A stretch of DNA of 64,000 bases from Bruticola sp004554425 (GCA_958366945.1 CATXCY010000005.1:21038-85037), one strand, 5' to 3'. Positions 27,518 through 36,722 are shown, numbered from the stretch's first letter. Translations and numbers: made by a program. The notes: generated by a model from the sequence alone, not told the origin.

Positions 27518-27557
27518 GGAAGCTGTTACCAATTTTGTGACAGCTTCTTTTTTTTAT
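27518..27557 (+). terminator. Intrinsic terminator after the secreted protein gene
   Basis: GAAGCTGTTAC pairs with GTGACAGCTTC (one G-T pair), followed by nine T. Confidence 0.85.
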
Positions 27558-27719
27558 TCATTTTGGCTTTTCATTGATCTGTGTTTTCTCACCATATGAT
27601 TTGCGTTAGAATTAAACATATGTTTCCCTTTTTCACTTGAACTAAACATTTTAAAAAGGTAAATTGATAGGCGGGGGATTAAGATTTTAACAAGATTATA
27701 AGTGTGGGAGAGTTGTACC

Positions 27720-28316
27720 ATGTCTTCTAAAGAGCATAAACACAATCATAACGCTGTTGAGCCAGACGTTAAAGCAGAGGCTGAGGGGGCTTCTGTTAAG
27801 GCTGAAGAGAACGCCGAACAAGTGGAAAATAAAGAATTAAAGCAGGAAGAAAACGCTCAAGAACTTTTGGAAGCCAAGGATCAAGAGATAAATCGATTGC
27901 AAGAGCAACTTAAGCGTGTTACTGCTGATACCGAGAACTATCGCAAGCGTATGGATGCCAACTTTGAGCGTCGTGTTGATAGTGCTAAAGAGGATATCTT
28001 CCGCAAGCTTTTACCTATTATCGATCATTTGGAAATGGCTATTGAAGCTTCTCGTAAAGGCGGTACGGTTGAGTCTCTTTGCCAAGGCGTAGAATTAGTC
28101 CTTAAAGACGCTGTCAAGATGATGGAGAGCTATGCTGTTGTTCCTATCGAAGCGAAAGGTAAAGCCTTCGATCCAGCGTGTCACGAAGCTGTTATGATGG
28201 AAGAATCAGATGAGCTTCCCGATGAAACGGTGTCCAATGAATTTAAAAAGGGCTACAAAATAGGCGATAGAGTTTTGCGTCCCAGCATGGTTTGTGTAGC
28301 TCGTAGCACCAAGTAG
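27720..28316 (+). CDS. grpE: Nucleotide exchange factor GrpE
   Basis: Releases ADP from DnaK. ATG 27720 has GGGAG nine bases ahead. 198 residues. The acidic, disordered N-terminus (about 1-45) is followed by a long dimer helix (QEINRLQEQLKRVTADTENYRKR). The C-terminal beta domain has GVELVLKDAVKMMESYAV, FDPACHEAVMM and a GYKIGDRVLRPSMVCVA ending typical of GrpE. dnaJ follows after about 60 bases. dnaK, usually adjacent, is not in the window, and no CIRCE element is visible. Confidence 0.95.
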   Translation: MSSKEHKHNHNAVEPDVKAEAEGASVKAEENAEQVENKELKQEENAQELLEAKDQEINRLQEQLKRVTADTENYRKRMDANFERRVDSAKEDIFRKLLPIIDHLEMAIEASRKGGTVESLCQGVELVLKDAVKMMESYAVVPIEAKGKAFDPACHEAVMMEESDELPDETVSNEFKKGYKIGDRVLRPSMVCVARSTK

Positions 28317-28378
28317 AGCTAGATCTTTTTTATCGTGAGTACAGCTTTTCCGCAGCCTTAAATTAAGGGGTCAAAGCT

Positions 28379-29437
28379 ATGGATTATAAAGATTATTATA
28401 AAATTTTAGGTGTAGATCGTTCTGCTAGTCAGAAAGATATAAAATCGGCTTATCGTAAGCTCACTAAGAAGTATCACCCTGATTTGAACCACGGCGATAA
28501 AGATGCAGAGCTTAAGTATCGTGATGTAAATGAAGCTTATGAAGTGTTGGGCGACCCTGACAAACGTTCAAAGTATGATCAGTTTGGCGCTCAGTGGAAG
28601 TATGTCAAGGATGGCAAGACACCTCCTTACGGAGCTGGCGGCTACCAACAAGGTGGTTTCGATTTCTCTGATATCTTCTCCCAATTTTCTCAGGGCAGCC
28701 AGGGAGGCGGTGCTCACTTTAGCTCGTCTTTTGGTGGTTCGGGATATTCTCCGTTCTTTGAAATGCTCTTCAACAATATGGGAACTTCTGGAGGCTCTCG
28801 TCGCAGCAGTGCCGGGTTTGAAGGTTTTGGTGGAGGCGCTCGTCGCAGCGCACCAGCAAGCAAACCTCTGGAGACTGAGCTTACTATTAGCTTAGCTGAA
28901 GCTTATAATGGCACAGTTAAATCGGTAACTATTGCTAAACCTGCCGCGTGTGCTTCATGCTCTGGAAGTGGATTCTTTAACGGTACTCCGTGCAGTATGT
29001 GTGGAGGTACCGGTAAAGTAAATGCTACTCACACTTTAGACGTAAAGGTGCCTGCTGGTGTTACCAACGGCTCCAAAGTGAGAGTGCGTGGTGAAAACAG
29101 TGGCGGTGTTTGTGGCGATATCATGTTCAAAATTAATATTGCTCCGGATTCTGTCTACAAAGTAGAAGGACGCGATTTGCGCTGCGACTTGTGGGTTTCG
29201 CTTAGAGACGCTTTCTTGGGAGGGAGTTCCGATTTGAAGTTGCCTAATGGCAAGTCTATCTCTATTAAAGTGGCTCCCAACACTCCTAATGGTAAAATGC
29301 TTCGCATGAGTGGTTTAGGATTACCTAATCCCAGAGGAGAAGCAGGCAATATTTTAGCTCGCCTTATGGTGAAATTGCCGGAAAATCTTACTGCAGAGCA
29401 GCTTACAGGGTTAGATTTGCTTTGTCCTGTGAAATAA
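28379..29437 (+). CDS. dnaJ: DnaJ-type co-chaperone with reduced zinc finger
   Basis: Stimulates DnaK ATPase. 352 residues. The J domain is at 1-70 with HPD in KKYHPDLN. A Gly/Phe/Ser-rich region covers about 80-160. Then comes a cysteine region with only two CxxCxGxG units, CASCSGSG and CSMCGGTG, instead of the four of type I DnaJ; it could form one zinc site. The C-terminal substrate domains include the LRMSGLGLPN segment. This is intermediate between DnaJ and CbpA. It lies directly behind grpE and ends at the hairpin at 29465. Confidence 0.9.
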   Translation: MDYKDYYKILGVDRSASQKDIKSAYRKLTKKYHPDLNHGDKDAELKYRDVNEAYEVLGDPDKRSKYDQFGAQWKYVKDGKTPPYGAGGYQQGGFDFSDIFSQFSQGSQGGGAHFSSSFGGSGYSPFFEMLFNNMGTSGGSRRSSAGFEGFGGGARRSAPASKPLETELTISLAEAYNGTVKSVTIAKPAACASCSGSGFFNGTPCSMCGGTGKVNATHTLDVKVPAGVTNGSKVRVRGENSGGVCGDIMFKINIAPDSVYKVEGRDLRCDLWVSLRDAFLGGSSDLKLPNGKSISIKVAPNTPNGKMLRMSGLGLPNPRGEAGNILARLMVKLPENLTAEQLTGLDLLCPVK

Positions 29438-29464
29438 AAGTGCGGCTGTAAGATAAATATATTA

Positions 29465-29507
29465 TGAAAGGAGCGATGCGGTTACGTTACGCATCGCCCC
29501 TTTTTTA
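29465..29507 (+). terminator. Intrinsic terminator of grpE-dnaJ
   Basis: AAAGGAGCGATGCG pairs with CGCATCGCCCCTTT, one mismatch, followed by T residues. Confidence 0.85.
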
Positions 29508-29663
29508 TTACTTCTTACTCTTCCATTTTTCAAAGAACTGTGGGAGCAATTTCGGCAGGGAGAAGGCTTTAGGCTGTGAAAAAGGAAGGCGTTTGAAATT
29601 AGGCGGGTGTTATGTTGTTCTTGTCACCTACGGCGCCCGACTGCGTCAATTGGGAAAGTGACG

Positions 29664-30443
29664 ATGGTATTATTTTTTGAGTACATTGGCAGAACGGTTC
29701 TGGGTGTTCTAGATTATCTCGGAGCCATATTTATGCTGCTAATGGAATGCCTGTCCGGCATAGCCAAAGGAGCTGTGAGATTCGGACTTGCTGTGCAGCA
29801 AATGGCCTTCCTTGGAGTAGATTCTTTAGTTATTGTTATCTTAACTACTACTTCAGCTGGTATGGTCATTTCTTTGCAATTGGCTCATATCGCTGTGCAA
29901 TATGGAGTCGTCAGCGTAGTCGGTGGTGGTGTAGCTATTGCTATGGCTCGTGAACTTGCTCCTATGCTTACCGCTGTAGTGGTAGCTGGTCGGGCCGGTT
30001 CGGCGATTGCTGCCGAAATTGGTACTATGAAAGTTACCGAACAAATTTCTGCTTTAAAGTGCATGGCTGTCAGTCCCGTTCGCTATTTGGTAGTGCCTAG
30101 GCTTATAGCTTTAGTGACTATGATGCCTCTCCTTACACTCTTTGCTTTAACTTTCGGCACTTTAGGCGGGGCTGTAATTGCTTATCAATCGGCTAATATC
30201 CCCTATGAAGTATTTTGGGACTCTATTCAGCGCCTTTTAGTTCTTTCCGATGTGAGCTATGGTTTGCTTAAAGGTGTGGTTTTTGGCTTTGAAGTAGCGC
30301 TGATCGCTTGCTACCAAGGACTTAATACAGGTAGAGGAGCAGCTGGGGTTGGTGCTTCGACTACTTCCAGTGTGGTTTATGCCACTATATTTATTTTCAT
30401 AAGTAACTACCTTATGTCGCTGTGGCTCTTCCCAGTGAGCTAA
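29664..30443 (+). CDS. mlaE: MlaE-family ABC transporter permease
   Basis: Inner-membrane permease of an MCE lipid transporter between the membranes. ATG 29664 is favoured by GGGAAAG five bases ahead; an open frame continues to 29607. 259 residues with about five membrane segments. The conserved core ARELAPMLTAVVVAGRAGSAIAAEIGTMKVTEQI is plain to see, as is the C-terminal GRGAAGVGASTTSSVV. It is first of three genes (permease, ATPase, MCE protein). Confidence 0.93.
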   Translation: MVLFFEYIGRTVLGVLDYLGAIFMLLMECLSGIAKGAVRFGLAVQQMAFLGVDSLVIVILTTTSAGMVISLQLAHIAVQYGVVSVVGGGVAIAMARELAPMLTAVVVAGRAGSAIAAEIGTMKVTEQISALKCMAVSPVRYLVVPRLIALVTMMPLLTLFALTFGTLGGAVIAYQSANIPYEVFWDSIQRLLVLSDVSYGLLKGVVFGFEVALIACYQGLNTGRGAAGVGASTTSSVVYATIFIFISNYLMSLWLFPVS

Positions 30444-30471
30444 CAATTGTCGGGAAAGAAAAACTTGTAGT

Positions 30472-31323
30472 ATGGTAGATCTAGCAAAAAACAGTGCTGC
30501 TGAAAAGCAAAACGTGGTCAACGAACCTGCTATGGAAAATAGCGTTTTAGGGCCGCGCCGTCCTATGTCTGATCCGGCTATTTCCGTGCGCAATGTCTCT
30601 GTCTCATTTGGTGGTCGAGCTATTTTACGCAATGTCAGTTTTGATGTCCCCAGAGGCCATACTTTGGCTATTATGGGACTCTCAGGCGTTGGCAAAAGTA
30701 CAACTTTGCGCTGTTTGGTCGGTTTGCAAAAGCCCGATGAGGGTGAAATATATATAGACGGCCAAAATGTTTTACAACTCAAACCTAAAGAATTTGATGA
30801 ACTTCGCAAACGCATAGGCATGGTTTTTCAAATGCCTGCTCTGTTCGATTCGCTTAGTATCGGTGAAAATGTAGCTTTTGGCTTACGCGAGCATACGCGT
30901 CTTTCTGAACAAGAAATTCAGCGTATTGTGGCGGAAAAGTTGGCTATAGTCGATCTTCAGGGAATGGCTCACCTTTATCCAAACCAACTTTCCGGAGGTA
31001 TGCAAAAGAGGGCTAGCTTGGCTAGGACTATTGCTACCGATCCTGATGTTATTTTATACGATGAACCTACTACCGGATTAGATCCGATTTTGTCTATGGT
31101 TATCAACGAGCTTATTTGTGATTTGCAACGCCGTTTAAAAGCTACTTCGGTAGTAGTTACTCACGATATTCGCGGTGCTTTAATGGTGGCTCATCAGATA
31201 GCTATGCTCAATAAAGGCGAGTTTACTTGGATGGGAACTCCAGAAGAGTTCCAATCTACCGATGATCCCTTTGTTGTCCAATTCCGTGAAGGCCGGGTAC
31301 AAGGGCCTATTAGGGTGCAGTAA
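30472..31323 (+). CDS. mlaF: MlaF-family ABC transporter ATPase
   Basis: Energises the MlaE permease. 283 residues with an extra N-terminal tail of about 35. Walker A GLSGVGKST is at 69-77, the Q-loop is in VFQMPALFDSL, the signature is LSGGMQKRASLARTI, and Walker B reads ILYDEPTTGLDP. The H-loop is in VVVTHDI. It follows mlaE by 28 bases and precedes the MCE protein gene. Confidence 0.94.
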   Translation: MVDLAKNSAAEKQNVVNEPAMENSVLGPRRPMSDPAISVRNVSVSFGGRAILRNVSFDVPRGHTLAIMGLSGVGKSTTLRCLVGLQKPDEGEIYIDGQNVLQLKPKEFDELRKRIGMVFQMPALFDSLSIGENVAFGLREHTRLSEQEIQRIVAEKLAIVDLQGMAHLYPNQLSGGMQKRASLARTIATDPDVILYDEPTTGLDPILSMVINELICDLQRRLKATSVVVTHDIRGALMVAHQIAMLNKGEFTWMGTPEEFQSTDDPFVVQFREGRVQGPIRVQ

Positions 31324-31365
31324 GAATGAAACTATTTCGTTTAACCAAAGCAATGGAGGGTGAAA

Positions 31366-32841
31366 ATGGGGCTTAGTCCTGCGGCAAGAGTAGGCATGAT
31401 GACGGTGGTGGCCTTCATTCTGCTTGGCCTTGTCTTCCTGCAAATTGGTAAAGTTGGGCCTGATGTGGGTGAAAAATATCATGTCATGTTTGACGACGTC
31501 CAAGGTTTACAAGTTCGTTCGTCGGTACATCTTTCCGGCGTACGTATCGGTTATGTTTCCGATATAGAGCTTAACTCTCAAAATCGCGTTGACGTAACTA
31601 TTGTAGTGACTCGTGATGGAGCTAAACTTTTTAGCTCCGATTATTTTGTCTATACTATAGCTTCTAATATCTTGGGTGATAAATGGTTAGACATTAAGCC
31701 CGGCGCTGTGCCCGAGGGAGTTGAACCTATCTCTGTCGATGAAGTAGTTATCGGTACTACTCCCATTTCACTTGAGCAATTGGCCCAAGAAGGCAGTCAA
31801 CTTATGGAAGAGTTGCGCGGATCTATCGCTGCTTTAAATGAAATAGTGGGTGACGATACTTTCAAAAAAGACGTAAAAGTTACCGTTAATAATATTAGGG
31901 ATATTTCTGCCAATTTAAAGGATGCTAGCGGTGATGCTCGTCAGCTGATGGGTGAATTGCGTGTACGTATGGCTAATATAGCCGGTACGATGGAAAACGT
32001 GATAGATAATGCTTCCGCTACTGTGGCTCAGCTTCGCTCAGATGCAGCCGAAATAGGCAGCAATGTCAGAAATACTACTTCTACGGTAAATAATTTAGTT
32101 CAAGGCAATGCTTCCAACTTAAATGCCATTGTTATGAACTTGCGTCAGATGTCTTCCAGCCTTAAAAATACCGCTTCAGCCCTAGAAAATGTTGCTGACG
32201 ATCCACAAATGCGCGGCGATATTTTAGCTATTGCGGCTAACATACGCAAAGTCAGCGAAGAAGTAGCTGGAATCGCCGGCGATATTCGCACCGTAACAGG
32301 CGATCCTCAAGTTCAGGAAGATTTGCGCGAAACCGTACATAATGTTCGCGAAGCTTCCGGCTCGGTTAAACGCGTTACTCAAAAGGTAGAAGGTGCTGTA
32401 GACAAATTCCCTAGCGGCTTGAGCAAAGGGGATCGCCCCCTTTTCCAAGGTGATGTAGCTGAAGAGCTCAATATGAGCAATGGTCAGCTTTCTACCAACG
32501 CCAACGCTTGGCTTTTCCCCTACGGTGGACCGCTTACTTTCAGAGTTGGTCTCGACTCTATAGGCAACGAAAATCTGCTTAATTTACAAGCTGGCAAGGC
32601 GTGGGACAATTGGCGAGTACGTGGCGGTATTGTCCGCTCCAAAGTAGGTGTTGGCGCCGATGCTTGGTTCTTTGACAAGCGTTTAGAAACGTCGCTAGAT
32701 GTATACGATCCACGTGATATAAAAGTTGACGTTTTGGGTAAGGTAGTTTTACCTTCTGATTGGTACATCTACGGTGGTGTACGTGACGTTACCGATAAAC
32801 ATAACAGCGCTCCAGTTATCGGCGCTGGTAAACGATTCTAA
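31366..32841 (+). CDS. mlaD: MCE-domain lipid-binding protein (MlaD family) with long coiled region and barrel-like C-terminus
   Basis: ATG 31366 with GGAGGG five bases ahead. 491 residues. One N-terminal membrane helix (about 8-28) is followed by an MCE domain (about 38-118; VQGLQVRSSVHLSGVRIGYV). A long helical region of Asn/Asp-rich heptads (about 150-355) follows. The C-terminal 110 residues are beta-rich (WRVRGGIVRSKVGVGADAW, YIYGGVRDVT) and end in GAGKRF with terminal Phe, as in outer-membrane strands. The protein may span the periplasm and touch the outer membrane. Lipid binding is known for the family; the barrel end is inference. Confidence 0.9.
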   Translation: MGLSPAARVGMMTVVAFILLGLVFLQIGKVGPDVGEKYHVMFDDVQGLQVRSSVHLSGVRIGYVSDIELNSQNRVDVTIVVTRDGAKLFSSDYFVYTIASNILGDKWLDIKPGAVPEGVEPISVDEVVIGTTPISLEQLAQEGSQLMEELRGSIAALNEIVGDDTFKKDVKVTVNNIRDISANLKDASGDARQLMGELRVRMANIAGTMENVIDNASATVAQLRSDAAEIGSNVRNTTSTVNNLVQGNASNLNAIVMNLRQMSSSLKNTASALENVADDPQMRGDILAIAANIRKVSEEVAGIAGDIRTVTGDPQVQEDLRETVHNVREASGSVKRVTQKVEGAVDKFPSGLSKGDRPLFQGDVAEELNMSNGQLSTNANAWLFPYGGPLTFRVGLDSIGNENLLNLQAGKAWDNWRVRGGIVRSKVGVGADAWFFDKRLETSLDVYDPRDIKVDVLGKVVLPSDWYIYGGVRDVTDKHNSAPVIGAGKRF

Positions 32842-33154
32842 CCCGACTCTGCCTGAAGTCCTCTGCCTCTTAGGTGGGGGATAAGGGGGGAAGTGGCGAA
32901 GCTACCTTGCAATGATACCCTGGGTCGGTCGCACGGGAATTTATGCCTGGGGAAAGAGTACAAGTCGTTGCAATTTCTAGAAGTTGCAAGGTTGCTCTAG
33001 CCTAATCAGGAAGCTCCTTCTTCTTTGAGTGGGGGTACGTTTAGCAAAATATGGTTGTATATCCGGCGTGTTCTAGGCTGGCTTTGTCTTTACAAGCAGA
33101 AGTTCAGCAAAGTGCGTCGGCGCGAGCAGCAAAGGGCGGTTAATATCCAAAGCA
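32842..33154. mobile_element. Relic of an IS200/IS605-type right end (tnpB 3' end plus omega-RNA-like hairpins), copy A
   Basis: This is a noncoding gap. Frame 32924-32962 still reads VGRTGIYAWGKST, matching VGRTGIYACGESV of copy B and the ACGE-type C-terminal tail common in TnpB. Behind it a hairpin (TTGCAA 32968-32973 with TTGCAA 32984-32989, inner TTC/GAA) corresponds position by position to that of copy B with compensatory changes. A G-rich terminal segment (to about 33053) follows. Another hairpin of the same style (CCTCTGCCT/AGGTGGGGG, 32860-32880) directly follows mlaD and may be an older end or the mla terminator. No transposase is present. Confidence 0.65.
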
Positions 33155-34348
33155 ATGCATACAGGTGATTTTACTTTAGAACCCGGCACTTTACTGGACG
33201 GTCGCTTCTATGTTGTGAAGCCGATTAAGGCAGGCGGTATGGGCGCTGTCTATGAAGTTAAAGATCGCATGGTTAACGATCGACTTTGTGCTTTAAAACA
33301 AATGCTCGACTCTTCGGCTCGTTCTGCCGAGCGTCAAGCGGCTATAGATCGTTTCCTTTCCGAAGTACAAGTCATGCAAACTTTAAATCATCCTGGCATT
33401 CCCAAGATTTATAGCTCCTTTATTTGTGACAACTCTTTCTTCTTTGCTATGGAATATATAGAAGGCAAAGACTTAGCTACGATCCTTAAAGAAGAAGGCA
33501 ACCCTGGCTTACCTGTACAATCTGTAGTCGGCTGGGCTTTGCAAACATTAGATGCTTTAAAGTATTTACACAGCCGCACTCCGGCTATCACCCACCGCGA
33601 TATTAAGCCTTCCAATCTTTTAGTGCGCAGTCGCGATCAGCGTTTAATGTTAATCGACTTCGGTATTTCCAGGGTAACCAATCCTGCCGATGGCTATTGG
33701 ATTGGCACTCCAGGTTACGCTCCGGCTGAACAGCAGCAAGGACAGCCTGAGCCTAGCAGCGATCTTTACGCTTTGGGTGCTACAATGCATGAATTGCTTA
33801 CTGGTCGTAAGCCCAAAGATTGGGATTTCCCTGCTTTTGAAGAATTCGGCGTCAAAGTGCCTGAAGATTTGCAGCAAATTATTTGGAACTCTCTGGGTAC
33901 TTGGCCAGAAGATCGTTATGCCAGTGCTGAAGCCATGTATAACGACTTAAAAAATTTGCCCGGAGTTTTTGTCAGCTTGCCGGAAAATGGCCGAGCTGAG
34001 CAATTTGAAAATGCTGTAGTTAAGTTGCGCGATAGACTATATTTCTATCTTAATGACCTTATTCAAAAGTATGCTAATGAGTGTCACACTTCGTATCTGC
34101 CACAAAATTTGGATTTCTTTGAATTCACTTTAGCTTGTTCCACTCCATTTTCGCTTCGAGTAGTGAAAAATTTGGACGAAATGTGCGTACAATTTTACGA
34201 AAAGCAAGGCATCTTATCTCCTGTTTTGCTTGATAGTGTCAATCCGCTCAATTTTGGCTGGGAACAAAAAATAGACGCTTTGATTAAACGCTTCGTTAAA
34301 GACTACGAAGACAGTAAAGGTGGAGGCTGGGGGATTAGTTTAATGTAA
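33155..34348 (+). CDS. Serine/threonine protein kinase (Hanks type)
   Basis: 397 residues, soluble, without membrane helix or PASTA repeats. The kinase domain covers about 18-275: glycine loop AGGMGAV at 26-32, ATP-binding Lys48, catalytic HRDIKPSN at 147-154, DFG at 168-170, and GTPGYAPAEQ in the activation segment. All catalytic residues are present. The C-terminal 120 residues are not recognised and may be a regulatory or partner-binding domain. The ribosome binding site is weak. It lies between the relic A element and its own terminator, ahead of wecA, and could regulate envelope synthesis; that is inference. Confidence 0.93.
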   Translation: MHTGDFTLEPGTLLDGRFYVVKPIKAGGMGAVYEVKDRMVNDRLCALKQMLDSSARSAERQAAIDRFLSEVQVMQTLNHPGIPKIYSSFICDNSFFFAMEYIEGKDLATILKEEGNPGLPVQSVVGWALQTLDALKYLHSRTPAITHRDIKPSNLLVRSRDQRLMLIDFGISRVTNPADGYWIGTPGYAPAEQQQGQPEPSSDLYALGATMHELLTGRKPKDWDFPAFEEFGVKVPEDLQQIIWNSLGTWPEDRYASAEAMYNDLKNLPGVFVSLPENGRAEQFENAVVKLRDRLYFYLNDLIQKYANECHTSYLPQNLDFFEFTLACSTPFSLRVVKNLDEMCVQFYEKQGILSPVLLDSVNPLNFGWEQKIDALIKRFVKDYEDSKGGGWGISLM

Positions 34349-34374
34349 CTCCAGCTTGAATAGAGGTCTTTATC

Positions 34375-34420
34375 AATCGGCGTGTGATAAGTAAATTGTA
34401 TCAGCGCCGATTATTTTTTG
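34375..34420 (+). terminator. Intrinsic terminator after the kinase gene
   Basis: AATCGGCG (34375-34382) pairs with CGCCGATT (34405-34412), inner TGATA/TATCA, then a T-rich run. Confidence 0.85.
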
Positions 34421-34512
34421 TGGTGCAAAGGCAGAAATTAAAATTCGTCGTATATGCGCAGAACGACCGTTTTAGACTAGTTGACTTTTTGTCTAAATTA
34501 GGAGCCTGAAAG

Positions 34513-35496
34513 ATGTCCGTCCGTGCCCAATTGGCAGTTTTTTTGCTAGGGTTTATCTATACTTTGCTTCTGGTACCTCTGGTGAAGCGCCTAGCCGTTT
34601 ATTGTGGTGCTTTAGATAAGCCCAACGCCCGCAAGGTACACCATCAGCCTATTCCTTTGTGGGGCGGCTTGGGGGTTGCTGGCGGCTATTTTTTGGCTAC
34701 AGCCAGCGTCATTTGTTTATCCCAATCGTTTAGAGAAGCAGTTACTCCAAGTATTATTTCACAACTTACCGGTATGACTCTGGGCGGTTTGATTATTTTA
34801 GTTGTGGGTATGGTTGATGATCGTTACGGTATGCCGGCTAAAGTTAAATTGGCTTTGCAACTTGTAACCGGTTTGGTGATGTTTTATTTCGGCATCAAAA
34901 TCGACTACATTACCGTACCTTGGTATGGAGTTATCTTTTTAAGCACTTGGCAAAGTATTTTGGTAACGCTTTTTTGGATTGCTGGCATTACCAATGCTTT
35001 AAATTTAATTGATGGATTGGACGGCCTTTTAGCCGGCGTTTCTTTAACGGTTGCTTCTGTCTTTTTTGCCGTTAGCTTACTCAAAGGGCAGTTTGTAATC
35101 GCTTTGGTTATGGCTTGTTTAGCCGGTTGCTCTTTAGGATTTTTGCGTTACAACTTTAATCCGGCGCAAATTTTCATGGGAGATACTGGCAGCTTATTCT
35201 TCGGCCTTATGTTTGCTGGTTGGTCTATAATTGGATTGCTTAAGAGCACCGCTACTTTTGCTTTCTTATTGCCCATATTTTTAATGGCTGTTCCCATTTT
35301 CGATACGACATTTGCAATTTTACGTCGTTTGTTGGCTCATAAGCCCATTTTTCAAGCTGATAAAGGCCATTTGCATCACCGTTTATTGAGTCTCGGTTTA
35401 AATCAGCGTCAAGTTGTTTTAATTATTTATGCCATTAACACGGCCTTTGGACTTTGCGGCTTGGCCTTGTTCTATTGGACTTGCAGAGGAGAGTAA
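34513..35496 (+). CDS. wecA: Polyprenyl-phosphate GlcNAc-1-phosphate transferase (WecA/TagO family)
   Basis: Integral membrane enzyme that puts a sugar-1-phosphate from a UDP-sugar on undecaprenyl phosphate, the first step of many envelope glycans. 327 residues with about ten membrane segments. Catalytic motifs: VDDRYG near 105, NALNLIDGLDGL near 165, FMGDTGS, and the cytoplasmic HLHHRL near 294. WecA rather than MraY is indicated by the histidine motif and the adjoining wecB. GGAG lies about 10 bases ahead of ATG 34513. Confidence 0.92.
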   Translation: MSVRAQLAVFLLGFIYTLLLVPLVKRLAVYCGALDKPNARKVHHQPIPLWGGLGVAGGYFLATASVICLSQSFREAVTPSIISQLTGMTLGGLIILVVGMVDDRYGMPAKVKLALQLVTGLVMFYFGIKIDYITVPWYGVIFLSTWQSILVTLFWIAGITNALNLIDGLDGLLAGVSLTVASVFFAVSLLKGQFVIALVMACLAGCSLGFLRYNFNPAQIFMGDTGSLFFGLMFAGWSIIGLLKSTATFAFLLPIFLMAVPIFDTTFAILRRLLAHKPIFQADKGHLHHRLLSLGLNQRQVVLIIYAINTAFGLCGLALFYWTCRGE

Positions 35497-35501
35497 TTAA
35501 A

Positions 35502-36716
35502 GTGCAAAATTTAATTCACGTGATGGTTGTTTTCGGCACTCGCCCGGAAGCTATCAAGATGGCTCCGGTAGTTTTAGAGCTTAAAGCTAATCCTAGATTT
35601 AAAGTCACTACTGTAGTCACAGCTCAACACAGAGAAATTTTAGATCAAGTTCTTGATTTATTCCATATTGAGCCTGATGTAGATTTAAATACTATGAAGG
35701 CTAATCAAACTCTGACAGGTATTACTGTGCGCGTTTTGCAAGGTTTAGAGCCTGTTTTGCTTGAGAAACGGCCCGATATCGTGTTAGTACAGGGAGATAC
35801 TTCTACAGCTTTTGTTGCCGGTTTAGCTGCCTTTTATCAGAAAATTCCTGTCGGCCACATTGAAGCTGGCCTGCGCACGGACAAAATTTATGATCCTTTC
35901 CCTGAAGAAATGAATAGGCGTTTGCTTTCCCGTTTGGCCGAAATGCAATTCCCTCCCACAAAATGGGCCTATAATAATTTAGCTCAGGAAGGTTTAGTCT
36001 TTAAGGATACTTACATTACCGGAAATACAGTGGCTGATGCTCTTAAACTGATCGTCGCTGGTTTGCCTGAAGGAGTGCCTACCAATTTGCAATCTGTAGC
36101 TCCTTGGGGAGAAGAAGCAAGCGCATCTAAAGTCGATCCTTTGGAATTTATGGCTAATTCTGGCAAGCGAATGGTCTTAGTTGAAACTCACAGAAGGGAA
36201 AATCTGGGACAGCCTATGGCTCAGATTTGCCGCGCTTTGCATCGTTTAACCGAGAAATTTGACGATATCGAGTTGGTATTCAGCGTTCATCCTAATCCAA
36301 AAGTTCGCGAAGTTGTTTGCCCTGCTTTGCAAGGTTTGCCCAGAGTTCATCTTTTAGAGCCTATGCCTTATACCAACTTGCTTCGCTTAATGCGTTCGGC
36401 CTATTTAATTATGACCGATTCTGGAGGCATTCAGGAAGAAGCACCTTCTTTAGGCGTGCCTGTAGTTGTATTGAGAGAAACTACTGAGCGTCCTGAAGGT
36501 ATCGAATCCGGAAATGCCGTTTTAGCTGGCTGTGATGAAGACAAAGTCTTTGCTTTAGCGGCTGACATTTTAGAACATAATGATGTCCATGAATGCATGG
36601 CCAAAACTTCCAGCCCTTACGGCGATGGTTTGGCTTCTCAACGTATTGCCGAAGCTATTTTGCATAAATTCTATCCTGCTGAATTTGCTGCTCCCGAACC
36701 GTTTGCGGTTAAGTAA
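35502..36716 (+). CDS. wecB: UDP-N-acetylglucosamine 2-epimerase (non-hydrolysing)
   Basis: Interconverts UDP-GlcNAc and UDP-ManNAc. GTG 35502 is chosen: GAGGAG (35487-35492) precedes it by nine bases, and the wecA stop is at 35496. 404 residues. It begins with MQNLIHVMVVFGTRPEAIKMAP; VQGDTSTAF, HIEAGLRT, FPEEMNRR, TGNTVAD, ETHRREN and TDSGGIQEEAP are all family motifs. A short insert (about 190-215) separates the two Rossmann-like halves. It forms a tight pair with wecA. Confidence 0.95.
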   Translation: MQNLIHVMVVFGTRPEAIKMAPVVLELKANPRFKVTTVVTAQHREILDQVLDLFHIEPDVDLNTMKANQTLTGITVRVLQGLEPVLLEKRPDIVLVQGDTSTAFVAGLAAFYQKIPVGHIEAGLRTDKIYDPFPEEMNRRLLSRLAEMQFPPTKWAYNNLAQEGLVFKDTYITGNTVADALKLIVAGLPEGVPTNLQSVAPWGEEASASKVDPLEFMANSGKRMVLVETHRRENLGQPMAQICRALHRLTEKFDDIELVFSVHPNPKVREVVCPALQGLPRVHLLEPMPYTNLLRLMRSAYLIMTDSGGIQEEAPSLGVPVVVLRETTERPEGIESGNAVLAGCDEDKVFALAADILEHNDVHECMAKTSSPYGDGLASQRIAEAILHKFYPAEFAAPEPFAVK

Positions 36717-36722
36717 ATCGCT

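Noticed and set aside
27560..27719. CIRCE or sigma32 heat-shock promoter before grpE
   Set aside because: No CIRCE inverted repeat; a TTGAAC is present but no matching downstream box at the right distance.
32842..33154. 6S RNA or riboswitch as explanation of the structured element
   Set aside because: It lacks the 6S central bubble and long closing stems, and a matching TnpB tail frame in both copies gives a better explanation.
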